DNA from: Rhizobium leguminosarum
GTDB taxonomy: Bacteria; Pseudomonadota; Alphaproteobacteria; Rhizobiales; Rhizobiaceae
Assembly (NCBI RefSeq): GCF_004123835.1
Contig: NZ_MZMU01000009.1
Location: forward strand, 1-64,000
Direction: 5' to 3'
Length of the DNA stretch: 64,000 nucleotides
This document shows, in pieces, positions 6,771 to 15,586 of the stretch; the first letter of the stretch is position 1, and every line of letters starts with the position of its first letter. The notes under the pieces were generated by a model. That model was not told the origin of the DNA. It was given only the letters and a program-made list of their open reading frames with translations, and searched no databases. Made by a program: the position numbers and the translations under genes.

Positions 6771-8288
6771 CTAGTCTTCGTTTGCCGCCAGCTGCGACAG
6801 CACCTGCCCCCTGCCGCGCAGTCGCAGGATCAGCGGGATGAGAAAGGCCGCCGCTGCAACGATCAGCAGGCCTGCCGCGATCGGCGACATCACCAGCGTC
6901 GTCACATCGCCCTGGCTGATTGCCAGCGCCCGGCGCAGCTGCTGCTCGGCAAGCGGCCCGAGGATCAGCCCGACGACGGCAGGCGCGATTGGATAGCCGA
7001 AGAGCCGCATCACATATCCGAGCAGACCGAAGGCGAGCAGCATGCCGAGCTCGAACACCGACGGATTGGCGCCGATCGTCCCAAGCGTCGCAAACAGTAG
7101 GATGCCGGCATAGAGCCACGGCTTCGGAATGGTCAGCAACCGCACCCAAAGCCCGATCATCGGCAGGTTCAGCACCAAAAGCATCGCATTGGCGATGAGC
7201 AGGCTGGCGATCAGTCCCCAGACGAGCTGCGGATTGGTGGCAAACAGCAGCGGCCCCGGCTGCAAGCCGTATTGCTGGAAGCCGGCAAGCATGATCGCCG
7301 CCGTCGCCGTCGTCGGCAGGCCGAGTGTCAGAAGCGGTACCAGCGTGCCGGCGGCCGATGCGTTGTTCGCCGCCTCGGGACCGGCCACGCCTTCGATCGC
7401 ACCATGGCCGAACTCTTCCGGGTTTTTCGCCAGCCGCTTTTCGGTCGCATAGGAGAGGAAAGTGCCGATTTCGGCGCCGCCCGCCGGCATCGCGCCGATC
7501 GGGAAACCGATTAGTGTGCCGCGCAGCCAGGGCTTCCACGAACGCGCCCAGTCCTCAGCGGTCATCCAGAGCGAACCCTTGACCGCCTCGACCTTCTCCG
7601 CGATCCGGTTGCCCTGCGCGGCGATATAAAGCGTCTCGCCGATCGCAAACATCGCCACGGCAAGCGTCGTTACCTCGACGCCGTCGAGCAGGTCGGGGAT
7701 GCCGAAGGAAAGCCTGGCCTGCCCCGTCTGCTGGTCGATGCCGACCATGGCGAGAGCAAAACCGATAAACAGCGACGTCAGGCCCCGCAATGCGGAATCG
7801 CCGAAGGCCGAAGAGACGGTGACGAAGGCAAGCACCATCAGCGCGAAATATTCACGCGGCCCGAAGACCAGCGCCAGCTTGACGATGTAAGGCGCGATGA
7901 AGGCAAGCCCGAGCGTCGCGATCAGGCCGGCGACGAAGGAGCCGATCGCCGCTGTCGCCAGCGCCGGTCCGCCGCGCCCGGCGCGCGCCATCTTGTTGCC
8001 CTCGAGCGCGGTGACGATCGAGGCGCTTTCACCCGGCGTGTTGAGCAGGATCGAGGTCGTCGAACCGCCATACATGCCGCCGTAATAGATGCCGGCGAAC
8101 ATGATCAGCGAGCCGCCGGGATCGAGCTTGTAGGTGACGGGCAACAGCAGCGCCACGGTGAGTGCCGGGCCGATGCCGGGAAGCACGCCGACGGCGGTGC
8201 CAAGCGTCACGCCGACCAGCGCATAAACCAGGTTCATCGGCTGCATCGCAACCAGAATACCCTGCCATAGGAATTCGAATGTGCTCAT
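6771..8288 (-). CDS. tctA: tripartite tricarboxylate transporter large permease TctA
   Basis: The 505-residue protein has roughly ten to twelve membrane segments. It shows the TctA signatures [37 protein letters not shown] and, in the second half, GxxxGxxPGGGAEI-like [18 protein letters not shown] and [15 protein letters not shown]. It is the channel-forming subunit of a proton- or sodium-driven secondary transporter for di/tricarboxylates. It is the last gene of tctC-tctB-tctA. An 88-bp gap with a terminator-like hairpin separates it from tctB, which may lower its expression relative to tctC. Confidence 0.95.
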   Translation of the reverse strand: MSTFEFLWQGILVAMQPMNLVYALVGVTLGTAVGVLPGIGPALTVALLLPVTYKLDPGGSLIMFAGIYYGGMYGGSTTSILLNTPGESASIVTALEGNKMARAGRGGPALATAAIGSFVAGLIATLGLAFIAPYIVKLALVFGPREYFALMVLAFVTVSSAFGDSALRGLTSLFIGFALAMVGIDQQTGQARLSFGIPDLLDGVEVTTLAVAMFAIGETLYIAAQGNRIAEKVEAVKGSLWMTAEDWARSWKPWLRGTLIGFPIGAMPAGGAEIGTFLSYATEKRLAKNPEEFGHGAIEGVAGPEAANNASAAGTLVPLLTLGLPTTATAAIMLAGFQQYGLQPGPLLFATNPQLVWGLIASLLIANAMLLVLNLPMIGLWVRLLTIPKPWLYAGILLFATLGTIGANPSVFELGMLLAFGLLGYVMRLFGYPIAPAVVGLILGPLAEQQLRRALAISQGDVTTLVMSPIAAGLLIVAAAAFLIPLILRLRGRGQVLSQLAANED

Positions 8289-8348
8289 CTTGGTGTCCCA
8301 AGCGGCGTTCCCGACTATCCGATTTCGGGGTCAGGCGCCGCGCAAAAT

Positions 8349-8380
8349 CAAAAAAGCTGACAGCGCGTCCGCGCGGTCAG
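8349..8380 (-). terminator. intra-operon terminator-like hairpin between tctB and tctA
   Basis: On the minus strand CTGAC-C-GCGCG, loop, CGCGC-T-GTCAG is followed directly by CTTTTTTG. The stem (8357-8380) overlaps the last bases of the tctB stop codon. Transcript ending here would give tctCB without tctA. Confidence 0.7.
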
Positions 8381-8868
8381 AAGAACAGATGTTCGAGCGG
8401 GCCGGCCGGCAGCGTCAGTTGCAGCAGCTGCGAGAAGATCGCCCAGACGACGAAGCTGAGGACGATGCCAAGCGGCAGCGAGATCCACAGCTTGCGTTTG
8501 CCGAAGCCGCGTGCTGTCAGCGCGAAGAGGATGCCGGTCGCAATCGAGAAGCCGGCGACGCGCAGGAGCAGCATCTGGCCGGCAAGACCGGCGACGATCC
8601 AGATGACGGGTGCGACTTCCTGCCGGTCACGTTCCGGAAAATCGCCGCGCCAGGCTTCGAAGGTGGTCCAGATCCCGAGACAGAAGAGGCCGAATGCCAC
8701 CATTTGAGGCGCGGTCGCCGGACCGATGCGGTCGTACTGCGCAATCGTTTTCAGATGCAAGGCATCCCAGGCCATCACGCCGGCGACGACGAAGAGGAAA
8801 ACGGCAATGATGAACGCCGCCCAATCAGGGCGGCGCTCGGTTGCCGAGGAGGTGTTATCCTCGCTCAT
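8377..8868 (-). CDS. tctB: tripartite tricarboxylate transporter small permease TctB
   Basis: This 163-residue protein has four to five hydrophobic segments and a polar N-terminus ([16 protein letters not shown]). Its length and its place between tctC and tctA fit TctB; the sequence itself is poorly conserved in this family. The ATG overlaps the tctC stop as ATGA (8865-8868), implying translational coupling. Confidence 0.92.
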   Translation of the reverse strand: MSEDNTSSATERRPDWAAFIIAVFLFVVAGVMAWDALHLKTIAQYDRIGPATAPQMVAFGLFCLGIWTTFEAWRGDFPERDRQEVAPVIWIVAGLAGQMLLLRVAGFSIATGILFALTARGFGKRKLWISLPLGIVLSFVVWAIFSQLLQLTLPAGPLEHLFF

Positions 8869-9809
8869 TGAACAAGTCCGATATCTTTGAGAATGCCTTC
8901 AGTGGCCGCGACATCCTTTTCGAGCTGCGCCTTGAAGGCGTCGCCGGAGAGATAGGTGTCGGCCCAGCCCTTGGTCTTCAGCGTTTCCTGCCAGGTGGCG
9001 GAGCTGTGCAGCTTCTCGAAATCGGCGGTGACGGCTGCCACCTGCTCTGCCGACAGGCCGGGGGCAGCGGCGACCATGCGCCAGTTCTGGATGGTGACGT
9101 CGGTGCCGGCTTCCTTCAGTGTCGGGGCATCGACACCATCGATGCGCTTTTCACTGGATACGGCGAGAAGACGGAGCGTGCCTGACTTCACCTGCGATTC
9201 GAACTCGCTATAACTCGAGACGCCGGCCGTGACCTGGCCGCCGAGAATGGCGGCGAGCGCTTCACCGCCGCCGGAGAAGGCGACATAGTTGATCTTGGTC
9301 GGATCGACGCCGGAAGCCTTGGCGATCAGGCCGACGGTGATATGGTCGGTGCCGCCGGCAGAGCCGCCGCCCCAGGAAACCGAACCCGGATCCTTCTTCA
9401 GCGCCGCCACCAGATCGGCCATGGTCTTGATCTCGGATGCAGCGGGAACGACGACGGCCTCATATTCGCCGGTCAGGCGGGCGATCGGCGTGACGTCCTT
9501 GAGCGTCACCGGCGACTTGTTGGTGAGGATCGCGCCGACCATCACATAGCCGCCGACGATCAGCGAATTCGGGTTGCCGGCAGCCTGGCTGCTGAACTGC
9601 GCAAGGCCGATGGTGCCGCCGGCGCCCGGGACGTTCTGGACCTGCACGTTGCCGGAAATCTTCTCCTGCTGCAGCGCGGTCTGCAGCGAGCGGGCCGTCT
9701 GGTCCCAGCCGCCGCCGGGAGCGGCGGGCGCGATGATGGTGTAATCGGCCGCATAGGCCGGCAGCGCGATGGTCGCTGCAAGAAGGGTTGCGATGAACGT
9801 ATGCTTCAC
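8865..9809 (-). CDS. tctC: tricarboxylate-binding periplasmic protein TctC (Bug family)
   Basis: The product is 314 residues from a GTG at 9809 with GGAGGACA just before it. A much longer in-frame extension lacks a ribosome site and overlaps the promoter. A signal peptide ends at AYA (about residue 19). The mature protein begins [19 protein letters not shown], the Bug/TctC ligand-binding loop, and has the later motif [14 protein letters not shown]. It delivers a carboxylate such as citrate to TctBA. The regulator may be the divergent HxlR protein or the TctD/TctE pair 8 kb away; the sequence does not decide this. Confidence 0.93.
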   Translation of the reverse strand: MKHTFIATLLAATIALPAYAADYTIIAPAAPGGGWDQTARSLQTALQQEKISGNVQVQNVPGAGGTIGLAQFSSQAAGNPNSLIVGGYVMVGAILTNKSPVTLKDVTPIARLTGEYEAVVVPAASEIKTMADLVAALKKDPGSVSWGGGSAGGTDHITVGLIAKASGVDPTKINYVAFSGGGEALAAILGGQVTAGVSSYSEFESQVKSGTLRLLAVSSEKRIDGVDAPTLKEAGTDVTIQNWRMVAAAPGLSAEQVAAVTADFEKLHSSATWQETLKTKGWADTYLSGDAFKAQLEKDVAATEGILKDIGLVQ

Positions 9810-10143
9810 GATGTGTCCTCCGTCGGCGGCTGAGCAAACCGCCTGCTGTTCTCTGGGAATCGGGAGGAATGGCCGGCCAGCGGACGCAAGCGTCCTGAAT
9901 GACGAGCGGAATACCTCCCAAGGCTTCAGCTCTCCGCCTCCACGGAGAAGAAGTAGCCAAAGCGACCACAACAACCTGTCATTTAGCTGACATCGGCGAG
10001 ATATCCAGAAGGAGAAGACACTTTTTTGCCGTAATTGGCGGGCGCCGGCTGAGATCCGCTTTCTCCTGCCGCAAGGCAAGTACATTATCTACACTGGACG
10101 TCCGTTTTTATTTGCCGGATATTTCAGGCCGGAGGGCAATCCG
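9810..10143. promoter_or_regulatory. divergent promoter region tctC / hxlR-type gene
   Basis: A 334-bp gap between divergent genes. It holds the motif TACATTATCTACACTGG at 10081-10097, about 46 bases before the regulator's ATG, which recurs upstream of the methyltransferase gene at 10874. No open frame or RNA is visible. Confidence 0.6.
10081..10097 (+). promoter_or_regulatory. candidate HxlR operator, copy 1
   Basis: TACATTATCTACACTGG matches TACACTTCCTACACTAGG at 10874-10891 in about 14 of 17 positions. Copies in front of a regulator gene and of its downstream neighbour suggest autoregulation and control of a small regulon. Confidence 0.4.
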
Positions 10144-10827
10144 ATGGCGAATGGCGGTTACAACCATTTTTGTCCGGTTTCCAAAGCGTGCGAGCTGCTT
10201 GAGCCGCGATGGACGCTGCTCATTCTCTGCGAGATGTGGTCCGGTTCGACCCGCATCAATGAGATCCGGCGGGGCGTGCCGGGAATGTCGCCGACCCTGA
10301 TGGTTAAGCGCCTGAGGGAAATGGAAGCGAACGGATTGATTGTCCGGTCGCAAAACGATGCGACGGGCGATATAGTCTATAGAACGACCGACATGGCCAA
10401 GGAGCTGGAGCCGATCGTCCACGCGCTTGGAAAATGGGCGCACAGGAACGTCGACGCCGACGTCACGCTGGAAAGGCTCGATGCCCGTATATTGATGTGG
10501 AACATGCGCCGCAAGATCGATGCGAGTGCGCTTCCTTCCCGCAGGCGCAGCGTCATCAGGTTCAGCTACCCCGAACTGCCGAGAGACGAGAGAAATTACT
10601 GGCTGCTGGCAAAACCCGGTATGCCGGTCGACCTGTGTCTCAGTGATCCCGGCTATGACGTCGACCTTTTCGTGACGGCGGAGCTCAAGGCCATGACATC
10701 GGCATGGATCGGCCTGTCGAGCCTGGAAACGGAAATCGCCCACGACAAGATTTCCCTGATCGGCGACACGACCCTCGCCGCCAGCATGGAAAACTGGATG
10801 GTCAGAAGTTCCTACGCGATCGCCTGA
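10144..10827 (+). CDS. HxlR-family transcriptional regulator with C-terminal extension
   Basis: The protein has 227 residues. Residues 1-100 form the HxlR winged helix, starting with the family's conserved NHFCPVSKACELLEPRWTLLIL and the helix-turn-helix region SPTLMVKRLREMEANGLI. The Cys in the FCP position can act as a redox or electrophile sensor in related regulators. Residues about 105-227 form an additional domain, of the SCP2-like kind often found in longer HxlR proteins. It is divergent from tctC and upstream of a methyltransferase, with shared motif sites before itself and that gene. Confidence 0.88.
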   Translation: MANGGYNHFCPVSKACELLEPRWTLLILCEMWSGSTRINEIRRGVPGMSPTLMVKRLREMEANGLIVRSQNDATGDIVYRTTDMAKELEPIVHALGKWAHRNVDADVTLERLDARILMWNMRRKIDASALPSRRRSVIRFSYPELPRDERNYWLLAKPGMPVDLCLSDPGYDVDLFVTAELKAMTSAWIGLSSLETEIAHDKISLIGDTTLAASMENWMVRSSYAIA

Positions 10828-10873
10828 GGCGCCATGTTTGCGCCTGCCAGTCCATATTCTGTATCGGGATCGC

Positions 10874-10891
10874 TACACTTCCTACACTAGG
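10874..10891 (+). promoter_or_regulatory. candidate HxlR operator, copy 2
   Basis: TACACTTCCTACACTAGG lies in the gap between the regulator and the methyltransferase gene, 158 bases before the latter's ATG. It matches copy 1 at 10081-10097. Confidence 0.4.
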
Positions 10892-11048
10892 CCGAAACGC
10901 CAGTTCGCGGCACCATCGAACCATGAGCGGACCAGCGGCAACGCTGATTGGCGGGCCGGCCGCTTTGCAAACCCGAACGGGAGCAACAAAACCCGGCGGA
11001 CGTTACGGCGGATTGCCTGCGTTTGCCGACAAGCCCAGGAGAGAAACC

Positions 11049-11894
11049 ATGCAGACCACCCCCAGCATGTCGCGGGAGTCCGCGATATCCCAAAATACCG
11101 ACCTTGCCGCCCTGAAGTCGCGCCAGCAGATCGCATGGGCCTCAGGCGATTATGCCGTTATCGGTGTGCGACTGCAGATCGTCGGCGAAAGCCTGTGCGA
11201 GGCGCTGGACCTGCGCGGCGGCCAGAAAGTGCTGGATGTGGCGGCCGGCAACGGCAACGCCACGCTTGCCGCTGCCCGGCGCTGGGCCGAGGTGACATCG
11301 ACGGATTACGTCCCCGAGCTTCTGGAGCGCGGCCGCGAACGGGCGATCGCCGAAGGCATGCCGGTAAACTTCCAGATGGCCGATGCAGAGGCGCTACCGT
11401 TCGAAAACGGAGCTTTCGATGCCGTCATTTCTACATTCGGCGTGATGTTTACCCCCGATCAGGACACTGCGGCGAAGGAGATGCTGCGGGTCTGCAGATC
11501 AGGCGGCAGGATCGGCATGGCGAATTGGACGCCGAACGGCTTCATCGGCCAGGTGTTCAAGACGATCGGCCAGCACATTCCACCCATGCCAGGCGTGAAA
11601 TCTCCTGCACTCTGGGGCACGACCGCCAGGCTCGAAGAGATGTTCGCAAGCAGCGGACGGATCGCCGCCACGCCGAAAATCTTCAACTTCCGCTACCGCT
11701 CCCCCGCCCATTGGCTGGAAATTTTCCGCACTTGGTACGGCCCGGTGCACAAGGCGTTCGAGGCGTTGCCCGAGCCGGGCAAGGCGGCGCTGGAACGTGA
11801 TTTCCTGACGCTGATCGAGCGCTTCAACCAGGCCGAGGACGGCACGATGGTGGTGCCCGCCGAATATCTCGAAGTGGTAGTGACGAAGCATTAA
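11049..11894 (+). CDS. class I SAM-dependent methyltransferase
   Basis: The protein is 281 residues from ATG 11049 (MQTTPSMSRESAIS), preceded by CAGGAGAGAAACC. Longer in-frame starts run into the regulator gene. It shows motif I VLDVAAGNGNATLAAARR, motif II-like TSTDYVPELLERGRERA, MADAEALPFENGAFDAVIS (post-I/II) and LRVCRSGGRIGMANWT (motif III). This is the UbiE/Methyltransf_11 type acting on a small molecule; the substrate is not predictable. The gene lies 221 bases after the HxlR regulator with a matching operator-like site in between, so it is a likely target. Confidence 0.9.
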   Translation: MQTTPSMSRESAISQNTDLAALKSRQQIAWASGDYAVIGVRLQIVGESLCEALDLRGGQKVLDVAAGNGNATLAAARRWAEVTSTDYVPELLERGRERAIAEGMPVNFQMADAEALPFENGAFDAVISTFGVMFTPDQDTAAKEMLRVCRSGGRIGMANWTPNGFIGQVFKTIGQHIPPMPGVKSPALWGTTARLEEMFASSGRIAATPKIFNFRYRSPAHWLEIFRTWYGPVHKAFEALPEPGKAALERDFLTLIERFNQAEDGTMVVPAEYLEVVVTKH

Positions 11895-12133
11895 CACGGC
11901 TGCCGGGCTTGATCTGGCGGGATCATCGGCCCGGCCTCCCCAAACTCTGCAGCAAAGGCCCCATGGTTTAATTCCGGTGTCGTCATCGATGGCAACGGAA
12001 CCCACGAAACTATCGCGAGACCACCAGCCGCCTCTTCGCCGCGCAGAAAGCCAATGGCTCCTCCCCGGGGCAATCTACTGCGTTGCCGACAGCACTTCAC
12101 TCGTGGGGCGAACCGGCTGAAAGCTGACGCCCT

Positions 12134-13198
12134 TCACTGCGTACGCAAGACCTCGTTCCAGTGCGCGATCAGCCGCGCCCGCTTCACCTGATCTAGATAG
12201 ACCATCAGCCCGGGACTGACCGGCACAGGCCGCAGTTGGGCGCCGAGCAGTTCCTGCAGCGTGTTGGCGGTATTTTCCCCCGCCACCTCGGGGCTGACGG
12301 CCGGGATCTGCAGCTCGCGCGCCATGATCGTCTGCCCTTCCCTCGACATGAAGAAGGTGAGGTAACGCCGACCGAGCTCCGGCTCGGCGGCGGCCTGCGG
12401 CACCAGCCCGATCCGCGACATCACCACGGTATAATCCTTCGGCAGCACGATGCCGACATCGGGATAGCGCGAGGCCCAATCGGCCGCATAGGAGCCGAGA
12501 ATATTGTAGCCGAGCACGAAGCGCCCGTCGGCAACGCGTTCGAGGATCGCCGAACTCGTCGAATAAAGCTTGACGCCGGCAGCCCCCATCGCCCCGATCA
12601 CCGACCAGATGTCGCCGAACTGCTCCTGGTCGCGCGCCATGAAAAGAAAGCCGACGCCGGAACGCTCGATATCGTAGGTGCCGATCCGCCCATAGACCTC
12701 GTTGCCCTTGCGTTTCAGATAGTCGACGAATTCGGCCCGCGAGCTCGGCACCGGCTCATGCGCAAAGCTCGGCTTGTGATAGACGAACACCGCCGGCTCG
12801 AAGGTGAGCGCATAGGCGGTGTTGCGCCAGTTCGCCCATTTCGGCCATGCAGCACTCATCGGCAGGTTGCTGACCTGTGCATATCCGTCGTTGGAAAGCT
12901 TCACCTGCAGGTCCATCGCCGAGGAGAAGGCGAAATCCGCCGTCTTCTTGCCGGCATCCGTCTCCCTGACGATCCGGTCGTAGATGTCGCCGGTCAGCAT
13001 GTCCTCATATTTGACTGCGACATCGGGATTGGCGTCCTGGAAACCCCGGATCATCGGCTGCGCCAGGGGCTCGTCGAGCGAGGAATAGACCGTCAGCACC
13101 GGCGCATCGGCATTGCCCGACTTCGCTGGATAGAAGGCCTGATCGGCTAGCGCGAAGCCCGGCCAGAACGCCAGCAGCAAGATGAAAACTCTCCTCAT
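12134..13198 (-). CDS. orphan ABC-type periplasmic substrate-binding protein (AfuA-like)
   Basis: The product is 354 residues from ATG 13198 (MRRVFILLLAFWPGFALA, a Sec signal peptide). The mature protein opens LTVYSSLDEPLAQPMIRGFQ, typical of iron/sulfate/polyamine-type class II binding proteins, and carries the central GYNILGSYAADWASRYPDVGIV region. No permease or ATPase gene lies nearby. Binding proteins of this type are often found beside TctD/TctE-like two-component genes, where they may serve as signal input; such a pair is at 17553-19609. It follows the carbamoyltransferase-like gene by 46 bases, so it is probably in that operon. Confidence 0.82.
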   Translation of the reverse strand: MRRVFILLLAFWPGFALADQAFYPAKSGNADAPVLTVYSSLDEPLAQPMIRGFQDANPDVAVKYEDMLTGDIYDRIVRETDAGKKTADFAFSSAMDLQVKLSNDGYAQVSNLPMSAAWPKWANWRNTAYALTFEPAVFVYHKPSFAHEPVPSSRAEFVDYLKRKGNEVYGRIGTYDIERSGVGFLFMARDQEQFGDIWSVIGAMGAAGVKLYSTSSAILERVADGRFVLGYNILGSYAADWASRYPDVGIVLPKDYTVVMSRIGLVPQAAAEPELGRRYLTFFMSREGQTIMARELQIPAVSPEVAGENTANTLQELLGAQLRPVPVSPGLMVYLDQVKRARLIAHWNEVLRTQ

Positions 13199-13244
13199 GC
13201 CGCAACAATGCCTGAGCATGCCGGGAGGAGCAAGGCCGCCGGAT

Positions 13245-14114
13245 CTATGTGATGACCCACTCCATCAACGCATTCTGCGCGTGCAACAGAAAGGCCTTGG
13301 CGGCGCGGCTTCGGCAGAGCGGATGCTCCATCCCCTCCGCCGTCACCTCCTGACCGCGCGTAACCGGCGGGCACGGCAGGAAGATCGCATCCTCCCGCAA
13401 ACGATCTAGCACATCGGTCCCGATCCGGTAGCCGGCGAGCGCGTCCGAGGCGGCATCGCCCGGCCATGAATCGGTGATGACGACGTCGGCGTCCGATAAC
13501 TCGCCCACATCGGTACTCACGCGGAAGCGTCCATTGAGCAACGCGGCGTCGCTGATGTGCCAGCGTTCGGGAAAGACCTGCACCACCTCGATCTGCAACG
13601 CGATCGACGCTTCGGCCCAGGAGCGCAGGATATTTGCGTCCGCTGCCACGCCAACGACCTTCAACCCGTCGATCGAGCCGCGCCGGCTCTTGATATAGGC
13701 AAGGTCGCCGAGCGTCTCGCAGGGATGGTTGGAGCGTGTGCGCGCGTTGATGACAGGCACCCGCGAGGCTGCCGCCACCGCCTTCAATGTCGCAAACTCC
13801 TTCGTGCGGATCACCAGCATGTCGAACCAGTTGCCGAGATAACCCGAGAGATCGCCGGTTTCTTCCCTGGTATTGAAGCCGATCGGCACATGCACGCACA
13901 TACCACCCATCGCCTGGATGCCGAGATCGAAGGCGGTCGTATTGCGCCAGCCGCCGTCGTCGACAATCAACGCGACGCGTTTTCTCGCAAGGCTCTGCGG
14001 CATCGCACGCTCATCCCAGGCTTTGGCGAGCGCACCGGCGCGACCGATAATCGATCGAAGTCCGGCCTCCGGAATATCATGAAACTCCAGAAAATTCCGG
14101 ACCGAACCCGTCAT
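13245..14114 (-). CDS. carbamoyltransferase-family enzyme with altered carbamoyl-phosphate motif
   Basis: The product is 289 residues from ATG 14114 (MTGSVRNFLEFHDIPEAGL). It aligns by eye with ornithine/aspartate carbamoyltransferases: a RTRSNHPCETLGDLAYI segment (family HPxQxLxDL), a Rossmann-like GLKVVGVAADANILRSWAEA stretch, DADVVITDSW (family DVxYTDxW) and a C-terminal LLHAQNALMEW. The STRTR carbamoyl-phosphate motif is replaced by GWRNT, and the OTCase HCLP motif by LPCPP. It may use another acceptor, be catalytically changed or be regulatory. It lies between a MerR regulator and a binding protein on the same strand. Confidence 0.8.
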   Translation of the reverse strand: MTGSVRNFLEFHDIPEAGLRSIIGRAGALAKAWDERAMPQSLARKRVALIVDDGGWRNTTAFDLGIQAMGGMCVHVPIGFNTREETGDLSGYLGNWFDMLVIRTKEFATLKAVAAASRVPVINARTRSNHPCETLGDLAYIKSRRGSIDGLKVVGVAADANILRSWAEASIALQIEVVQVFPERWHISDAALLNGRFRVSTDVGELSDADVVITDSWPGDAASDALAGYRIGTDVLDRLREDAIFLPCPPVTRGQEVTAEGMEHPLCRSRAAKAFLLHAQNALMEWVIT

Positions 14115-14164
14115 CCCCAGCCTCGTTGCGCTTGAAACCGTCGCCACAATAACCAGGCCCGGCC

Positions 14165-15250
14165 TCACGGCAATCGTCGAAAGAAAATCCCGCTGAACCG
14201 GCCATCGGCAGCAAGTACAAATCGCCATTCCATCGCAGCGTTTTCGAAGGCGACGTCGTAGACGTCCCACCCCTCCGACGATACGCCCTTGAAGGAGATC
14301 GACCGCAGCGCACCCGCCCGCTCCATGTCTGCGCGGATCATCGGCATCTGCTCCCGCCCGGCATCGGCAAGCGCGGGAACCATCCTGTCGTAGTCGACCT
14401 CGCCGCTCTGATGCTGGGCGATCAGACTGCGCAGCAGCGCTTCACTATTATCGACCGGCTGCTTGTTTTTTGTCCGGTTCTCCAGGTCGGCGAGCATCCT
14501 TGCCGCCTCCGCCGCACCGATCCGCGGCGCCTCCTGCTCATATCCGTTCTGATGCAGCACAAGACGGTCCACCCGCCCATCCGGTCCGCGGCGGAAGCTG
14601 ATCTGCGCCGCCACCACGCGATAGAAGAATTCGTCCTCCTTCTCCGGATAGATATCGATAGCCTCCTGGCCGAGCACCTGCGCCGTCAGTCCGCCTTCGC
14701 GGCGGGCGATCGTGATGATGCCGCTGCCGTCGAAGAGGTAGGCGCCGAGATAATCATCATTGAGTTGAGCCGCGATCGTGCCTTCCGTGCGTGGTCGCGC
14801 CTGTTCATAGCGCCTCCAGGCGACGGCGTCGGCAGATTGGTCGGTCATGCTGGTCTCCTTGGCTATGCTGACGAGTTCGTTGATCGAGATGGGTTCTCCG
14901 GCGGCGATCCGCTGCCGCAAGGCATTGATCCGCGAGAGACTGTCTTCGACGCGGCTGCGCAGTGAGAGCAACTGCGTTTGCTGCATGGCGAGTGTCCGGT
15001 CGAGATCTGTCGCCTGGCCAGCCAGCAATTCGGTGATTCTCGCCAGACTGAGCCCCAGTCGCTTCAAGGCCAGGATCTCGTTCAGCCGCGCTATGTCTTC
15101 GATACCATAGAGCCGCCAGTTCTTGCCGGTTCTCCGTGGGTTGATCAGCCCACGTTTCTCGTAGAGGCGAAGCGCTTTTACCGTCAGCCCGATTCGCTCG
15201 GCGCATTCGGCCGCCGTCAACCAGAGATTCTCGTTCATTCGCTCGTTCAT
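14165..15250 (-). CDS. MerR-family regulator with large C-terminal domain
   Basis: The protein is 361 residues; a second start four codons in (15238) is equally possible. Residues about 8-75 are a MerR winged helix (LTAAECAERIGLTVKALRLYEKRGLINPRRTGKNWRLY). A coiled-coil dimerisation helix follows (about 85-125). Residues about 140-361 form an effector region with two apparent mixed alpha/beta parts, the last ending DVYDVAFENAAMEWRFVLAADGRFSGIFF, which resembles a secreted-type sensor beta-sheet. Typical MerR proteins are about 130-270 residues, so this one is long. It lies 50 bases upstream of the carbamoyltransferase-like gene, which it probably regulates. Confidence 0.85.
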   Translation of the reverse strand: MNERMNENLWLTAAECAERIGLTVKALRLYEKRGLINPRRTGKNWRLYGIEDIARLNEILALKRLGLSLARITELLAGQATDLDRTLAMQQTQLLSLRSRVEDSLSRINALRQRIAAGEPISINELVSIAKETSMTDQSADAVAWRRYEQARPRTEGTIAAQLNDDYLGAYLFDGSGIITIARREGGLTAQVLGQEAIDIYPEKEDEFFYRVVAAQISFRRGPDGRVDRLVLHQNGYEQEAPRIGAAEAARMLADLENRTKNKQPVDNSEALLRSLIAQHQSGEVDYDRMVPALADAGREQMPMIRADMERAGALRSISFKGVSSEGWDVYDVAFENAAMEWRFVLAADGRFSGIFFRRLP

Positions 15251-15586
15251 GATTCCCTCGCGAATCGTCTTCTAGCCTATGCCCTTGGGTCCGGCTCAAG
15301 CCTTAAATCGATCGGCGATCGGTTTTATGATGCCGACCCGGGAAGTGTCGGGCAAAGCAGAACACTTCGTTTTCTCCGATGTGAATTGTCTTTTCATCAC
15401 AAAGGATTAGGGATTGGCTCCGTCCTTCACCCGTTTAGAGTATTGATGAAGATCGACGACGTTATATGGTCGCGCTGCCGCGTTAAAAACGTCGAGACCG
15501 CCCGAATTTATTATTCGGGGGACGACTCTACGCGACAAAAACTCTATAAAAAGCTAGACTAAACTGGGAAGATCCATGGAGGGGTC
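15251..15586. promoter_or_regulatory. divergent promoter region merR-type gene / cyclase gene
   Basis: A 336-bp AT-richer gap. It includes a perfect 7-bp hairpin CCCGAAT (15501-15507) / ATTCGGG (15513-15519) and a short palindrome CGATCGGCGATCG near 15308. No gene is visible. Confidence 0.5.

Noticed and set aside
9810..10085. Longer N-terminus for tctC
   Set aside because: The extension lies in the promoter region, while GTG 9809 has a GGAGGA site and a normal signal peptide.
10704..11048. Longer N-terminus for the methyltransferase
   Set aside because: It would overlap the HxlR gene and adds low-complexity residues; the ATG at 11049 has a good ribosome site.
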